Part shown: one piece after another, positions 35,952 to 44,430 of the stretch | Position numbering within the stretch: the stretch's first letter is position 1 | Layout: every line of letters starts with the position of its first letter | Source: Catonella morbi ATCC 51271 | GTDB lineage: Bacteria; Bacillota; Clostridia; Lachnospirales; Lachnospiraceae | Direction: 5' to 3' | DNA length: 64,000 nt | Assembly (NCBI RefSeq): GCF_000160035.2 | Contig: NZ_KI535370.1 | Coordinates: forward strand, 145,159-209,158 | The notes under the pieces: generated by a model | The model's database searches: none | What the model was told of the DNA's origin: nothing | The model's input: the letters and a program-made list of their open reading frames with translations, nothing else | Program-made: the position numbers and the translations under genes

Positions 35952-37235
35952 GTGTTTACTGTAGATAAAAAAGAAATAGGTCATCATATCGCAGACCTTA
36001 TAAGTGAAAGCAGATTCAAAAGTGCACGCCGGTTTGGTATAGAGTATTTAAAAACTCGATATGGTTATGCGGATGCGGATGCAATTCCAAACATTCAAAA
36101 CCGTATATGTCAGATAACCAAGGGAAACAAATGGATTCAGATAGAAGATCTTCCTATTTTTGCAGAGCTTCTCGGGGTATCTATCGAAAATCTTGTCAGT
36201 GCCGGAACTTCTTTCACAGAAACATCAAACCATGTAACTAATTACTCTATTGCTCATTCAGATAATCCAAAAGATTGGGAAGACTATATTCAAAGAAAAG
36301 ATAAATTGTTTTTAAATCCTGATGAATATAATAAAACTGTCATTGATTATGCTCTGGAAGCAGGCAATTATCCCCTTCTTAAGTATCTCTTAGATTCCAA
36401 ATATATTTGGTTTGTGGGAGATGACAAACAAGAATATCACGAGAGCTTCGGTGGATATGGCGCTTGTTTCGGTGCCGGAACAAGTATTAAGCGAAGAGAT
36501 ATTGGGCATACAGACAACTTAGATCTATGGTTAAAAGAAAAGGATGACCTTCGTTTTAAGCTGATGGCTTTGGCAATAAAGAATAAAGATTTTGATATGT
36601 TAGATCGTTTACATGCACGTGAAGTACCTATGCTTTATAAACTGTCCCATTTATACGGATGGCATCCTCATGAATACAAACTGCCACAGTCAAAGAATAC
36701 TGAACAATTTATAACTAGCCTCGCATTATGTACAGACACAACTCTTTCATACTTCTTTGAACCATTCACTATAGAATCCGCTTATAGAGGTGAAAAAAAC
36801 ACATTCATCTTTCCTTATGCCGGGGTATTGCTTGAGCGAATGATTAAACAGAAAAAACAGAATGTTTCTTACTTTATAGAAAAGACAATAAAGCACAATA
36901 GAGATGTTTTGAATTTACTGAATAAAGCAATCAATGAAAGCACGAAATATTGCAACACTTATTATGAACGCTTAAAACTTTCTAACACATATACGAAACA
37001 GTTCATAAAAGCAGAGGCAACTAGAGACCTATACCTATATCCGGACATAGATTTTGTTGCTTTTACGTATCCATGCCTCATAGGAACAGAAGCAATCAAA
37101 GGCTTTATAACCAATGTTGTTCATATAACTGCTAAATCATCTGATTCTGAAGTACAGTTCTTGATTAATGAATTAAACTATACCTACGAATCTATTCAGA
37201 AACTTTACACAGAAAAGGAGGTTAAACATGTATAA
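35952..37235 (+). CDS. HTH-like protein with ankyrin-like repeats, 427 residues
   Basis: GTG 35952 follows AAGGAGG. Residues about 6-88 look like a divergent XRE-type helix-turn-helix domain: FGIEYLKTRYG, then NIQNRICQITKGNKWIQIED and FAELLGVSIENLVSAG. After a linker, TVIDYALEAGNYPLLKYLLD and KLMALAIKNKDFDMLDRLHA resemble ankyrin-type helix pairs. The C-terminal 150 residues are helical and unrecognised. A strong inverted repeat precedes it, and a 61-residue acidic protein is translationally coupled after it. The function is unknown. A regulator or a sensing module of a two-gene accessory system are both possible. Confidence 0.7.
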   Translation: MFTVDKKEIGHHIADLISESRFKSARRFGIEYLKTRYGYADADAIPNIQNRICQITKGNKWIQIEDLPIFAELLGVSIENLVSAGTSFTETSNHVTNYSIAHSDNPKDWEDYIQRKDKLFLNPDEYNKTVIDYALEAGNYPLLKYLLDSKYIWFVGDDKQEYHESFGGYGACFGAGTSIKRRDIGHTDNLDLWLKEKDDLRFKLMALAIKNKDFDMLDRLHAREVPMLYKLSHLYGWHPHEYKLPQSKNTEQFITSLALCTDTTLSYFFEPFTIESAYRGEKNTFIFPYAGVLLERMIKQKKQNVSYFIEKTIKHNRDVLNLLNKAINESTKYCNTYYERLKLSNTYTKQFIKAEATRDLYLYPDIDFVAFTYPCLIGTEAIKGFITNVVHITAKSSDSEVQFLINELNYTYESIQKLYTEKEVKHV

Positions 37236-37413
37236 TCCTATTTTTAATTATGATAACGGAGATTTCATCTATCAGACTTCTGAAAATATGGGAATCGACT
37301 CAGATGGCGATATTCATATACGAATTGGCGACAATATATCTATGGATATGGATACCGGAGAGCTACATTTCAACTCCGGTTGGGAAGATGATTCTGATAA
37401 TGATGATTTCTAA
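37228..37413 (+). CDS. Small acidic protein coupled to the HTH/repeat gene
   Basis: A 61-residue, very acidic protein (MYNPIFNYDNGDFIYQTSEN to a Asp-rich tail). The centre has a short repeated beta pattern, DSDGDIHIRIGDNISMDMD. Its ATG overlaps the last eight bases of the preceding gene and has GGAGG inside that gene, so translation is coupled. I know no family. It may bind or inhibit the larger partner. Confidence 0.6.
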   Translation: MYNPIFNYDNGDFIYQTSENMGIDSDGDIHIRIGDNISMDMDTGELHFNSGWEDDSDNDDF

Positions 37414-37418
37414 AGCAA

Positions 37419-37452
37419 CGGGGCTGCTTTTAATAATCAAAAAGCAGCCCCG
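37419..37452 (+). terminator. Hairpin after the HTH/repeat gene pair
   Basis: CGGGGCTGCTTTT and AAAAAGCAGCCCCG form a 13-base stem around a short loop six bases after the stop codon. No T-run follows outside the stem, so it could protect the 3' end or stop convergent transcription. Confidence 0.55.
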
Positions 37453-37466
37453 AATCAATACATTTA

Positions 37467-38120
37467 TTACTTTTCGTTTACCTTTCTTTTTTTACCAATG
37501 ACATATATTAAATGTCCAATACCGAGACCAATTAAGGAAATAATAATCCCGGCAGTAACCATTGAAAATTGCGGAACATTTATCTTACCGAAGCTAACAT
37601 TATTTGCCATAGAAAATGTAGCATATTCCGATAACATATACATAATTCCGAATCCAACGGATGTAAACCATTTAGCTTTACCCCAGAAATTATTTTTACC
37701 AATCAACATAGATACAACAAATGTAGTTGTAGGCAGTATAATCCACAGGTACATAAGGGAGTATCCCATTGCATCACCCGGATCTAAAAAGAACCAAAAC
37801 GCAATGATTGCAATCGCCCACACAATCAAATACGAAACAATTAAGATTATTTTAGATAACCTTGTTTTACTCTTTACCACATTTGTACTTTCATCAAGAT
37901 ACTCAACATAACTATTCATAGACGTTTCTCCTTTCAGTAGATAGTCAAGGCTAACTTTAAATAAGTCGCTCATCTTAAGCACACTGATAATATCCGGATA
38001 TGATTTCTCATTTTCCCAATTGGATATTGTCTGTCTGCTGACACCAAGAGATTCAGCTACCTGTTCTTGAGTGAAGCCAGCTTCAGTTCTTGATTTTTTA
38101 ATTTTGCTCCCTATTTCCAT
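37467..38120 (-). CDS. XRE-family regulator with C-terminal membrane domain
   Basis: A 217-residue protein. The helix-turn-helix spans residues 1-60 (FTQEQVAESLGVSRQTISNW). After a linker, four hydrophobic segments (about 92-112, 121-140, 152-172, 183-204) anchor it in the membrane. It stands alone and is probably autoregulated, since a perfect 10-base inverted repeat lies just before its start. Membrane-bound XRE proteins of this type are common in Clostridia, with mostly unknown signals. Confidence 0.85.
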   Translation of the reverse strand: MEIGSKIKKSRTEAGFTQEQVAESLGVSRQTISNWENEKSYPDIISVLKMSDLFKVSLDYLLKGETSMNSYVEYLDESTNVVKSKTRLSKIILIVSYLIVWAIAIIAFWFFLDPGDAMGYSLMYLWIILPTTTFVVSMLIGKNNFWGKAKWFTSVGFGIMYMLSEYATFSMANNVSFGKINVPQFSMVTAGIIISLIGLGIGHLIYVIGKKRKVNEK

Positions 38121-38144
38121 TATCCTTTCTCCTATCGATATGTT

Positions 38145-38180
38145 TTTTGATACATTTATTTTATTGTTTGTGTATCAAAA
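38145..38180. promoter_or_regulatory. Candidate operator of the XRE gene
   Basis: TTTTGATACA (38145-38154) and TGTATCAAAA (38171-38180) are perfect inverted repeats 16 bases apart, starting 25 bases before the XRE start codon. A further half-site CTATCAAA follows at about 38183-38190. Confidence 0.6.
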
Positions 38181-38263
38181 CGTCTATCAAATCACTTGTA
38201 CATTGTTAAAAATTCGTGTCAAAATTCTTTTACATTATGGTATTTTTGCTGATTTCAAAAATA

Positions 38264-38301
38264 GCCTATAATCTCTTAGATAAACAAAGAGTGTATAGGC
38301 A
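38264..38301 (-). terminator. Terminator after the PspC gene
   Basis: GCCTATAATCTCTT pairs with AAAGAGTGTATAGGC. On the minus strand the stem is followed by TATTTTTG. Confidence 0.65.
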
Positions 38302-38353
38302 TTAGCATAGCACATATAATCTAACTATTCTCTTTTTTCACTTTGATTAAATC

Positions 38354-38530
38354 TTACTCATTTGGCATTATTAATGCTGCAATAATATAAGCAAGAACCC
38401 CACTTCCGCCAAGCAAGCAGAAAACTACCCAAAGAATCCTTACAACATTTGGATCTAAGTCAAAATATTCTGCTATTCCGCCACATACACCAAGTAATCT
38501 TCTATCAGGACTCTTTACCAATCTCTTCAT
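38354..38530 (-). CDS. PspC-domain small membrane protein
   Basis: A 58-residue protein opening MKRLVKSPDRRLLGVCGGIA, the PspC signature, followed by a single hydrophobic stretch (IAALIMPNE at the end). ATG 38530 has AAGGAAGG seven bases before it. The frame is open to 38593, but the extra part lacks support. PspC proteins sense envelope stress in proteobacteria. Short solo versions like this in Firmicutes are uncharacterised. Confidence 0.85.
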   Translation of the reverse strand: MKRLVKSPDRRLLGVCGGIAEYFDLDPNVVRILWVVFCLLGGSGVLAYIIAALIMPNE

Positions 38531-38639
38531 ATTTATTACCTTCCTTTTATTAAATAATACGATAATTTTATCATAGAGGGGCTGTTTTTTCAATCACTGC
38601 AATATTAACATTATCTTATGAATTTGTTAACTTTTTCCT

Positions 38640-38981
38640 CTATTCCCAAGCCTTCCATACATCCGGCTGATAGCCAAGAGTGGACTGCCTGCCATTTCTT
38701 ACAATCGGGGTTTTAATCACCTGTTGGTTTTCAAGAATGGTTATAAGCTTATCCTCATCCGCAATATTTTTTATGAGCGCCAACGCATCTTTATCTTTTG
38801 CATCAGGGTTTAGCATATTATCCACTCCACCGTTTTTCTCGGCAACAGAAGTAAATTCCCCCTTACTCATACCTTTTTCTTTCATATCCACAAACTGATA
38901 TTTTATTCCCCGTTCCTTAAAATAACGTTCTGCTTTTTTAGTATCATTGCATTTCTTAGTTCCAAAAATCTGTATATTCAT
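38640..38981 (-). CDS. ArsC/Spx-like thioredoxin-fold protein
   Basis: A 113-residue protein of the ArsC/YffB/Spx fold: IQIFGTKKCNDTKKAERYFK with a single N-terminal Cys at about residue 11, and the cis-proline region VIKTPIVRNG near 88-97. Only one Cys is present at the active site, where Spx has CxxC. It is therefore probably a reductase-like or adaptor protein of unknown partner. A 57-residue gene lies five bases upstream in the same transcript. Confidence 0.8.
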   Translation of the reverse strand: MNIQIFGTKKCNDTKKAERYFKERGIKYQFVDMKEKGMSKGEFTSVAEKNGGVDNMLNPDAKDKDALALIKNIADEDKLITILENQQVIKTPIVRNGRQSTLGYQPDVWKAWE

Positions 38982-38986
38982 AATCC

Positions 38987-39160
38987 CTACTCCAATATAT
39001 ATTCAAACATTTCATATTTAAGCTTGCTTCCCTCTGATATTTCTTCCGGAAGCAGAGCCCTTGCAACAAGTTTTACATCATCTGACTCAATGTCAATTCT
39101 CTTAAGATTTGCATAATCACCGTCTATACTAACCACTTCATAATACCGGGTTTCCATCAT
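38987..39160 (-). CDS. Small protein, 57 residues
   Basis: The sequence is MMETRYYEVVSIDGDYANLK, then VARALLPEEISEGSKL, ending EMFEYILE. ATG 39160 follows GGAGAAAC (a second ATG is three bases on). The profile, a short acidic beta barrel with a late 'exEGSKLKYE' turn, resembles small cofactor-like proteins with an OB-type fold, but I recognise no family. It is followed after five bases by the ArsC-like gene. Confidence 0.6.
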   Translation of the reverse strand: MMETRYYEVVSIDGDYANLKRIDIESDDVKLVARALLPEEISEGSKLKYEMFEYILE

Positions 39161-39265
39161 GTTTCTCCTTTTAATATGATATCATTTATTTTCCATTTTT
39201 TAAACTTGAACAATCAATATTTATATCAGTATTTTAACAATGTCCTATAAAGTTGTTTTTTATAA

Positions 39266-39760
39266 TTATATTGTCCTGACTTTTACCACCCTCTTCAATA
39301 CTTCTTCCACAATAATTCCTATCAATGCTCCTGTAATAATTCCTATAAACATAAGATAGGAAAGATAGGAAAATACTGCCGGAAGTTTTAATAATACCAT
39401 TGCACAAAAAAGCTGACCTATATTGTGCGCCACTCCTCCCGCCATACTGACTCCGGCTATTCCAAAGAAATCTGTTTTTTTAAGGAGAAGCATAACCACA
39501 AAGCTTAAAATCCCACCTGAAAGCCCATAAATTGCACTGTAAGGATTCCCAAAGGTAAATCCAACTAAGATTATCCTAATTACAGAAACCGTAATTCCTG
39601 CCCTTGCTCCTCCGGTATAAAGGGCTATAAGTACAACTATATTGGCCAATCCAAGCTTCATACCGGGCACATGAAAGTTAAACGGAATAAGCACCTCTAT
39701 ATAGCTTGCTATAAAAGCCAATGCTACAAGTATTCCGTAAAGTGAAACTCTTTTTGCCAC
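39266..39760 (-). CDS. Gx transporter family (heptaprenyl diphosphate synthase component I type) membrane protein
   Basis: A 164-residue protein with five membrane helices. GIVLAL-type spacing, HVPGMKLGLANIVVLIALY and the late GGVAHNIGQLFCAM match Hpre_diP_synt_I/Gx transporter proteins, relatives of ECF-type substrate-binding subunits. GTG 39760 follows AGGAGG. Together with the NusG domain II gene directly upstream it makes a pair often seen near Rnf or ApbE genes. Neither is present here. Confidence 0.82.
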   Translation of the reverse strand: MAKRVSLYGILVALAFIASYIEVLIPFNFHVPGMKLGLANIVVLIALYTGGARAGITVSVIRIILVGFTFGNPYSAIYGLSGGILSFVVMLLLKKTDFFGIAGVSMAGGVAHNIGQLFCAMVLLKLPAVFSYLSYLMFIGIITGALIGIIVEEVLKRVVKVRTI

Positions 39761-39769
39761 AGTATCCTC

Positions 39770-40168
39770 CTAACCTGAAACTCCGTCTATAACCGGTTCA
39801 TCTTCTTTGCTATCGACTATCTTAACTACGACTCTGTTTGGAAGGCAGACCAGCATTTCTCCTGCCCTGCTTATTTTTCCCTGTTTCATACATTGTTTGT
39901 CAGGGCAGCTTGCTTCGGAAATATAAGCTTTTCCTGACTTTATCACAAGGGTATTGGTTCCCAAATGAGAGCCGCTAAGTTCATACGTTGCATCCTTTTT
40001 AAGCGGATACTCCGCTATTTTCTTTCCATCAACAGATACAACTACTTTCTTATTTCCGGTATCCGAGGAAACATTTGTTAAATCTATAACAAATAATATT
40101 AAAGCGACTGACAGCAAAATCAGCCCCAAAATAATATCATGTTTTCTTTTTTTCTTGTTCTTATCCAT
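39770..40168 (-). CDS. NusG domain II-containing secreted protein
   Basis: A 132-residue protein with an N-terminal membrane anchor (about 12-28) and an extracytoplasmic beta domain. The conserved ASCPDKQCMKQGKIS is at about 89-103, followed by LVCLPNRVVVKI. Despite the name, it is not a transcription factor. The CPDKxC motif is characteristic of this family. It ends nine bases before the Gx transporter start. Confidence 0.87.
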   Translation of the reverse strand: MDKNKKKRKHDIILGLILLSVALILFVIDLTNVSSDTGNKKVVVSVDGKKIAEYPLKKDATYELSGSHLGTNTLVIKSGKAYISEASCPDKQCMKQGKISRAGEMLVCLPNRVVVKIVDSKEDEPVIDGVSG

Positions 40169-40238
40169 AGTCTGTATTTACAACTCCATAATTAGTGCAA
40201 TTTTTATACTTTTGACACTTGTATTAAATTATACGCAA

Positions 40239-40279
40239 AAAACCGATTGAAAGTCAATCTCAGACTAATCAATCGGTTT
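40239..40279 (-). terminator. Terminator after asd
   Basis: AAACCGATTGA (40242-40252) and TCAATCGGTTT (40269-40279) form an 11-base stem. It is followed on the minus strand by six T. Confidence 0.8.
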
Positions 40280-40305
40280 AGCTATAACACAAACAATTAT
40301 TCTAT

Positions 40306-41388
40306 TTATTTCTTCTCAATTCTTCCCTGCTTAACAAGAAGCTCAGCTATAAGCACAGCTCCGCCCGCTGCTCCTCTTAGGGTATTGTGTGAAAGTCCCA
40401 CAAACTTATATTGGAAAAGGCTGTCTTCACGAAGCCTTCCCAAAGAAACTCCCATTCCTCTCTCATAATCTACATCAAGAGCCACCTGAGGGCGGTTATC
40501 CTCCTCAAGATACTGAATGAAATTCTTTGGAGCACTCGGAAGTTCAAGCTCCTGCGGAAGTCCCTTAAAGCTTTTCCATTTTGCTATCATTTCTTCCTTG
40601 GAAGGTTTCTTTTCAAAATCCACAAATACAGCTGCTGTATGTCCGTTAAGCACAGGTACTCTTATACACTGGGTTGTAATAAGCGGAGCCTCAGCCTTAA
40701 CTATAACTCCGTTTTCAATATGTCCCCAAATACGAAGAGGTTCCTGCTCACTCTTTTCTTCCTCACCGCCGATATAAGGAATAATATTGCCAACCATTTC
40801 AGGCCAATCACTAAAGTTCTTGCCCGCACCGGAAATAGCCTGATAAGTTGTTGCTACTACTCTTACAGGGTTAAACTCTTTAAGCGCATGGAGTGCAGGT
40901 GTATAACTCTGGATTGAGCAGTTCGGCTTAACTGCAATAAATCCTTTCTTAGTTCCCAGTCTCTGCTGCTGAAACTTAATTACTTCAAGATGTTCAGGGT
41001 TGATTTCAGGTACCACCATAGGCACATCAGGTGTCCATCTGTGAGCTGAGTTATTAGAAACTACAGGAGTCTCAGTCTTAGCATAAGCTTCCTCTATAGC
41101 CTTAATCTCGTCTTTAGTCATATCTACCGCACTAAATACAAAATCAACCTTAGCACTGACTTTTTCAACGTCATTTACATTATCTACTATTAAACCCTTT
41201 ACCTTCTCAGGCATAGGAGTATCCAGCTTCCATCTGCTTCCTACGGCCTCTTCATAAGTCTTTCCTGCACTTCTTGGAGATGCAGCTACACAGACTACAT
41301 CAAACCATTCATGGTTTTCAAGCAGAGAAAGAAATCTCTGACCTACCATACCTGTTGCACCAAGCACACCTACTTTTAACTTTTCCAT
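40306..41388 (-). CDS. asd: Aspartate-semialdehyde dehydrogenase, archaeal/fungal-type
   Basis: A 360-residue enzyme of the lysine, methionine, threonine and diaminopimelate pathway that reduces aspartyl phosphate to the semialdehyde. The NADP loop GVLGATGMVGQRF is at residues 7-19. The catalytic Cys is in KPNCSIQSYT (about 154-163), with GAGKNFSDWPE and a late LSHNTLRGAAGGA. This motif set is that of the archaeal/fungal-like branch rather than the classical bacterial Asd. It has its own promoter and terminator. Confidence 0.93.
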   Translation of the reverse strand: MEKLKVGVLGATGMVGQRFLSLLENHEWFDVVCVAASPRSAGKTYEEAVGSRWKLDTPMPEKVKGLIVDNVNDVEKVSAKVDFVFSAVDMTKDEIKAIEEAYAKTETPVVSNNSAHRWTPDVPMVVPEINPEHLEVIKFQQQRLGTKKGFIAVKPNCSIQSYTPALHALKEFNPVRVVATTYQAISGAGKNFSDWPEMVGNIIPYIGGEEEKSEQEPLRIWGHIENGVIVKAEAPLITTQCIRVPVLNGHTAAVFVDFEKKPSKEEMIAKWKSFKGLPQELELPSAPKNFIQYLEEDNRPQVALDVDYERGMGVSLGRLREDSLFQYKFVGLSHNTLRGAAGGAVLIAELLVKQGRIEKK

Positions 41389-41430
41389 ATTTATTCTCCT
41401 TGTCTTTCAGACGCGAACATTTGTCTTTTT

Positions 41431-41472
41431 TAGTATAACCGCTATACTACTACTTTTGCAGTTAAATTTCAA
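41431..41472 (-). promoter_or_regulatory. Promoter of asd with palindrome
   Basis: TTGAAA (41467-41472) and TAGTAT (41444-41449) are 17 bases apart on the minus strand. TAGTATA-accgc-TATACTA (41431-41449) overlaps the -10 and start point, a possible operator. Confidence 0.5.
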
Positions 41473-41618
41473 GGATATTTTTAATTTTTTAAAATTTTAG
41501 CAAAACTTTACAAAGGTATGCGGACTATTTTTCATTTTTAATATACTATGACACAAGTTTCAGCAGTATTCATTATCTTTTAATTCCTGAAAATATGTGC
41601 AAGCCGTCCTATAGCGCA

Positions 41619-42596
41619 TTAAGGCCTGCATATTTTACAAGGTACATACCCACTGTCTATAAGTTCTTTTCTATTGTCAGACTTATACATATTCTTAGCT
41701 TTCATCAACTTTACACTCCTGCAGGTACTCAGATGAAATTTCTTAGTATTAGTATTGGCAATATAATGGACACTTACTTTTACTCCGTTATCAACCACTA
41801 CCTTCTTAGATTTTTTAGACTTACGGTCATTTTCCTTTTTACTTTGTTTATTCTTATTTGCCACTACCTCGCTTTCAGGTTGGCTACTTCCGTCTTTATA
41901 GTTAATCCTGATTCCCGGCTGTACATTGTAACAGTATACGTTAAAGGAGACTCCTTTTCCGTTATCCTCTACAGACTCTGCCTCCATCTGAACACCGCGT
42001 GCAACTAAATCACTTCCCTTAAATATCGGTCTTACTCTATAAAGCACATGATTTCCTGTTGCATTTACATAGTCTGCAACCTCGTCCTCAAAAGGAAGCA
42101 TTCCTTCTACATTGAAGTATCTGGTACCGGTTATAAGATTTTTTTCATTGGCATTTTCACCGGCCAGCTTATAAGCAATCAAGTGACAACGGTTGTATAA
42201 GTATCTGTCTTCTATTATTTTTTCATACTTAACTGTATGCCAGCCGCTTGGACGTACCTCACGTATAGACTCTCTTGGCTTGGTTGGCATAAGCTCTTTA
42301 CTTACATTGGCAAAAGCTGTTCCGCATCTTCCGTACTTATCCAACTCACTGTATTCTTCGACTCTTTCCTTGTCTTTTTCCGAAAATGAAGGTTTCCCGC
42401 CATTAATTACTACATAAGGAGTCCCACTGTACTCAGGTATTGATTTAATGTCAATACTGCTTTTAGACTCTGTCTCAGCATAAGTTTTTACATTACTGAT
42501 ATTTTTTAACGGGTTAAAATCTTTCAGTCCGGTTCCTGCAAAAACTATCCCAATGACAGAAAGAAGAACGAGTAAACTTGTTTTCATTTTTCTCAT
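41619..42596 (-). CDS. Secreted DNA/RNA non-specific endonuclease
   Basis: A 325-residue protein with an N-terminal signal peptide (MRKMKTSLLVLLSVIGIVFA). The nuclease domain at about 55-225 has RYLYNRCHLIAYKLAG and NLITGTRYFN, the catalytic His and metal-binding Asn segments of the Endonuclea_NS_2 group. A Lys/Ser-rich linker leads to a C-terminal 50-residue domain, KKFHLSTCRSVKLMKAKN and GYVPCKICRP, with three Cys and a His. That domain resembles the metal-binding Ada-like module often appended to secreted nucleases. It probably acts outside the cell on DNA for nutrition or competence. Confidence 0.87.
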   Translation of the reverse strand: MRKMKTSLLVLLSVIGIVFAGTGLKDFNPLKNISNVKTYAETESKSSIDIKSIPEYSGTPYVVINGGKPSFSEKDKERVEEYSELDKYGRCGTAFANVSKELMPTKPRESIREVRPSGWHTVKYEKIIEDRYLYNRCHLIAYKLAGENANEKNLITGTRYFNVEGMLPFEDEVADYVNATGNHVLYRVRPIFKGSDLVARGVQMEAESVEDNGKGVSFNVYCYNVQPGIRINYKDGSSQPESEVVANKNKQSKKENDRKSKKSKKVVVDNGVKVSVHYIANTNTKKFHLSTCRSVKLMKAKNMYKSDNRKELIDSGYVPCKICRP

Positions 42597-42710
42597 AGCG
42601 GCTTTCTCCTAAATGTAAATATTGACACTTTCTATATCCCAAACATCAGTTTTATTGTAACAGTTTTTAAATAGATTTACAAGCCGGAAAATCTTTCAAA
42701 AAATATAGTT

Positions 42711-43073
42711 TTATCTCTTTCCCACATTTCTTGTTGCAACTACTGCAATCCCGGTTCCCGCACAGTTTTCTATAATAATATCTCCAATTTTCACGGGAGC
42801 CACAACTTCAGCCTTAAAAATATCTGCCATACAATCAAATATCTTATCTTTAGGTATATCAGTTTCCGTCTTTACAGACACCCTCATAAGCTCACCGTTC
42901 TTCACCCTGACAGATGATGTCACCACTCTTCTCGGATCGGTTACTTCCTTTTTGGCATATATTTCTCCCCGCTTACAGTTATTTCCTGTTACTTTTATCT
43001 CCCCTTTTTCCACAGATACTGTCATCTGACAGCCCATAGGACAGGAAATACAGGTCAATTCTCTTTTTTCCAT
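42711..43073 (-). CDS. DUF1667 iron-sulfur-type protein
   Basis: A 120-residue protein with CISCPMGCQM (residues 9-18) and CKRG, a four-Cys pattern suited to metal or cluster binding, then a compact beta domain. It is the third member of the flavoprotein triad with the two genes upstream. It starts one base after the preceding stop codon. The DUF1667 protein probably takes the electron-accepting place of GlpC. Confidence 0.88.
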   Translation of the reverse strand: MEKRELTCISCPMGCQMTVSVEKGEIKVTGNNCKRGEIYAKKEVTDPRRVVTSSVRVKNGELMRVSVKTETDIPKDKIFDCMADIFKAEVVAPVKIGDIIIENCAGTGIAVVATRNVGKR

Positions 43074-43074
43074 A

Positions 43075-44430
43075 TCAGTCCTCCTCCAGACAAACTCTGA
43101 TACCTGAAAGTCCGTCTATAGCTTTAAGTTTAACTTTTTCAAGCAAAACTTCTTCCATTTCACCCGGCGCCAGTATCTTCTTCTTTTTATGAATAATCCT
43201 CTCATCTCCTGCATATACCGAGATAAATTTATCTTTATACACGTCTCCCACCCTAAAACGTACCTTAAGCCTGTCCTTCATAGACATAACATTGACTTTT
43301 TGAGGAACTGTGTATCTTACGCCATTTTCAGCCTTTATATTTATATAATCCTGCTTATTTTCTGATATATTACAGACTGCTTTAAATTCATTGCTTACTT
43401 TTACATTATTTAGATCAGAAATTAATGTTCTTACACTATCCGGGCTACTGCAGACAACCTGATTAAGTACATATTCTGCTGCATTTTCTCCGGCTATTGC
43501 CGCTTCTTCGGATACAAAGTCAACAAGGTCATGTACATGAAGTACATTGCCACAGGCAAAGATTCCTTCTACACTTGTAGTGAGACTATCATTTACAACT
43601 GGTCCTCCAGTAATATTGCTAAGCTCAACTCCTGCTGATTTTGAAAGCTCATTTTCAGGTAAAAGTCCCACTGATAAGAGCAAGGTATCACAAGTATAAT
43701 ATTCCTCAGTTCCTGCAACAGGCTTTCTGTCATTTCCAACCTTAGCTATAGTTACACCTGTCACCCTCTTTTTACCATGAATCTTAACTACCGTATGACT
43801 TAAGAGGAGAGGTATTCCAAAATCATCAAGGCACTGAACTATATTTCTCTTGAGACCTCCCGAATACGGTAAAAGTTCGGCTACCAGCTTTACCTTCGCT
43901 CCCTCAAGAGTCATCCGCCTTGCCATAATAAGTCCTATGTCACCCGAACCAAGTATAACAATCTCTTTTCCAACCTGTTGTCCTTCTATATTTATAAGGC
44001 GCTGAGCTGTGCCTGCCGAATACACACCGGCCGGTCTAAAACCCGGTATATTTAGTGCCCCTCTCGGCCTTTCCCTACAGCCCATAGCCAGAATAACTGC
44101 CTTCGCTTTTATGTTTATAAGTCCATCTTCTTCATTTACAGCAGCAATTTCAAGTTTGTCACTTATGCTTAAAACCATGGTATTTAGCTTATATGGAATA
44201 TTTTCTTCAGTCGCTTTCTCTATATATCTTGCAGCATATTCAGGCCCTGTAAGTTCTTCCTTAAAAGTATGGAGACCAAATCCGTTATGAATGCACTGAT
44301 TTAATATTCCACCAAGACAACTGTCTCTTTCAAGAATAAGAACATCATTTACCCCTGATTTCTTTGCTGCTATGGCTGCTGCAAGCCCCGCCGGACCTCC
44401 TCCTATAATAACTATATCCCTGCACTCCAT
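43075..44430 (-). CDS. NAD(P)/FAD-dependent oxidoreductase (GlpB-like partner)
   Basis: A 451-residue flavoprotein. The FAD-binding GGGPAGLAAAIAAKKSG is at residues 10-26. A second dinucleotide fold, ILGSGDIGLIMARRM, lies near 158-172. FACGNVLHVHDLVDFVSEEA near 290 is the late FAD signature. The C-terminal 110 residues form a beta domain. It starts one base after the GlpA-like gene ends and is followed by DUF1667, so the three are one complex. Confidence 0.88.
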   Translation of the reverse strand: MECRDIVIIGGGPAGLAAAIAAKKSGVNDVLILERDSCLGGILNQCIHNGFGLHTFKEELTGPEYAARYIEKATEENIPYKLNTMVLSISDKLEIAAVNEEDGLINIKAKAVILAMGCRERPRGALNIPGFRPAGVYSAGTAQRLINIEGQQVGKEIVILGSGDIGLIMARRMTLEGAKVKLVAELLPYSGGLKRNIVQCLDDFGIPLLLSHTVVKIHGKKRVTGVTIAKVGNDRKPVAGTEEYYTCDTLLLSVGLLPENELSKSAGVELSNITGGPVVNDSLTTSVEGIFACGNVLHVHDLVDFVSEEAAIAGENAAEYVLNQVVCSSPDSVRTLISDLNNVKVSNEFKAVCNISENKQDYINIKAENGVRYTVPQKVNVMSMKDRLKVRFRVGDVYKDKFISVYAGDERIIHKKKKILAPGEMEEVLLEKVKLKAIDGLSGIRVCLEED

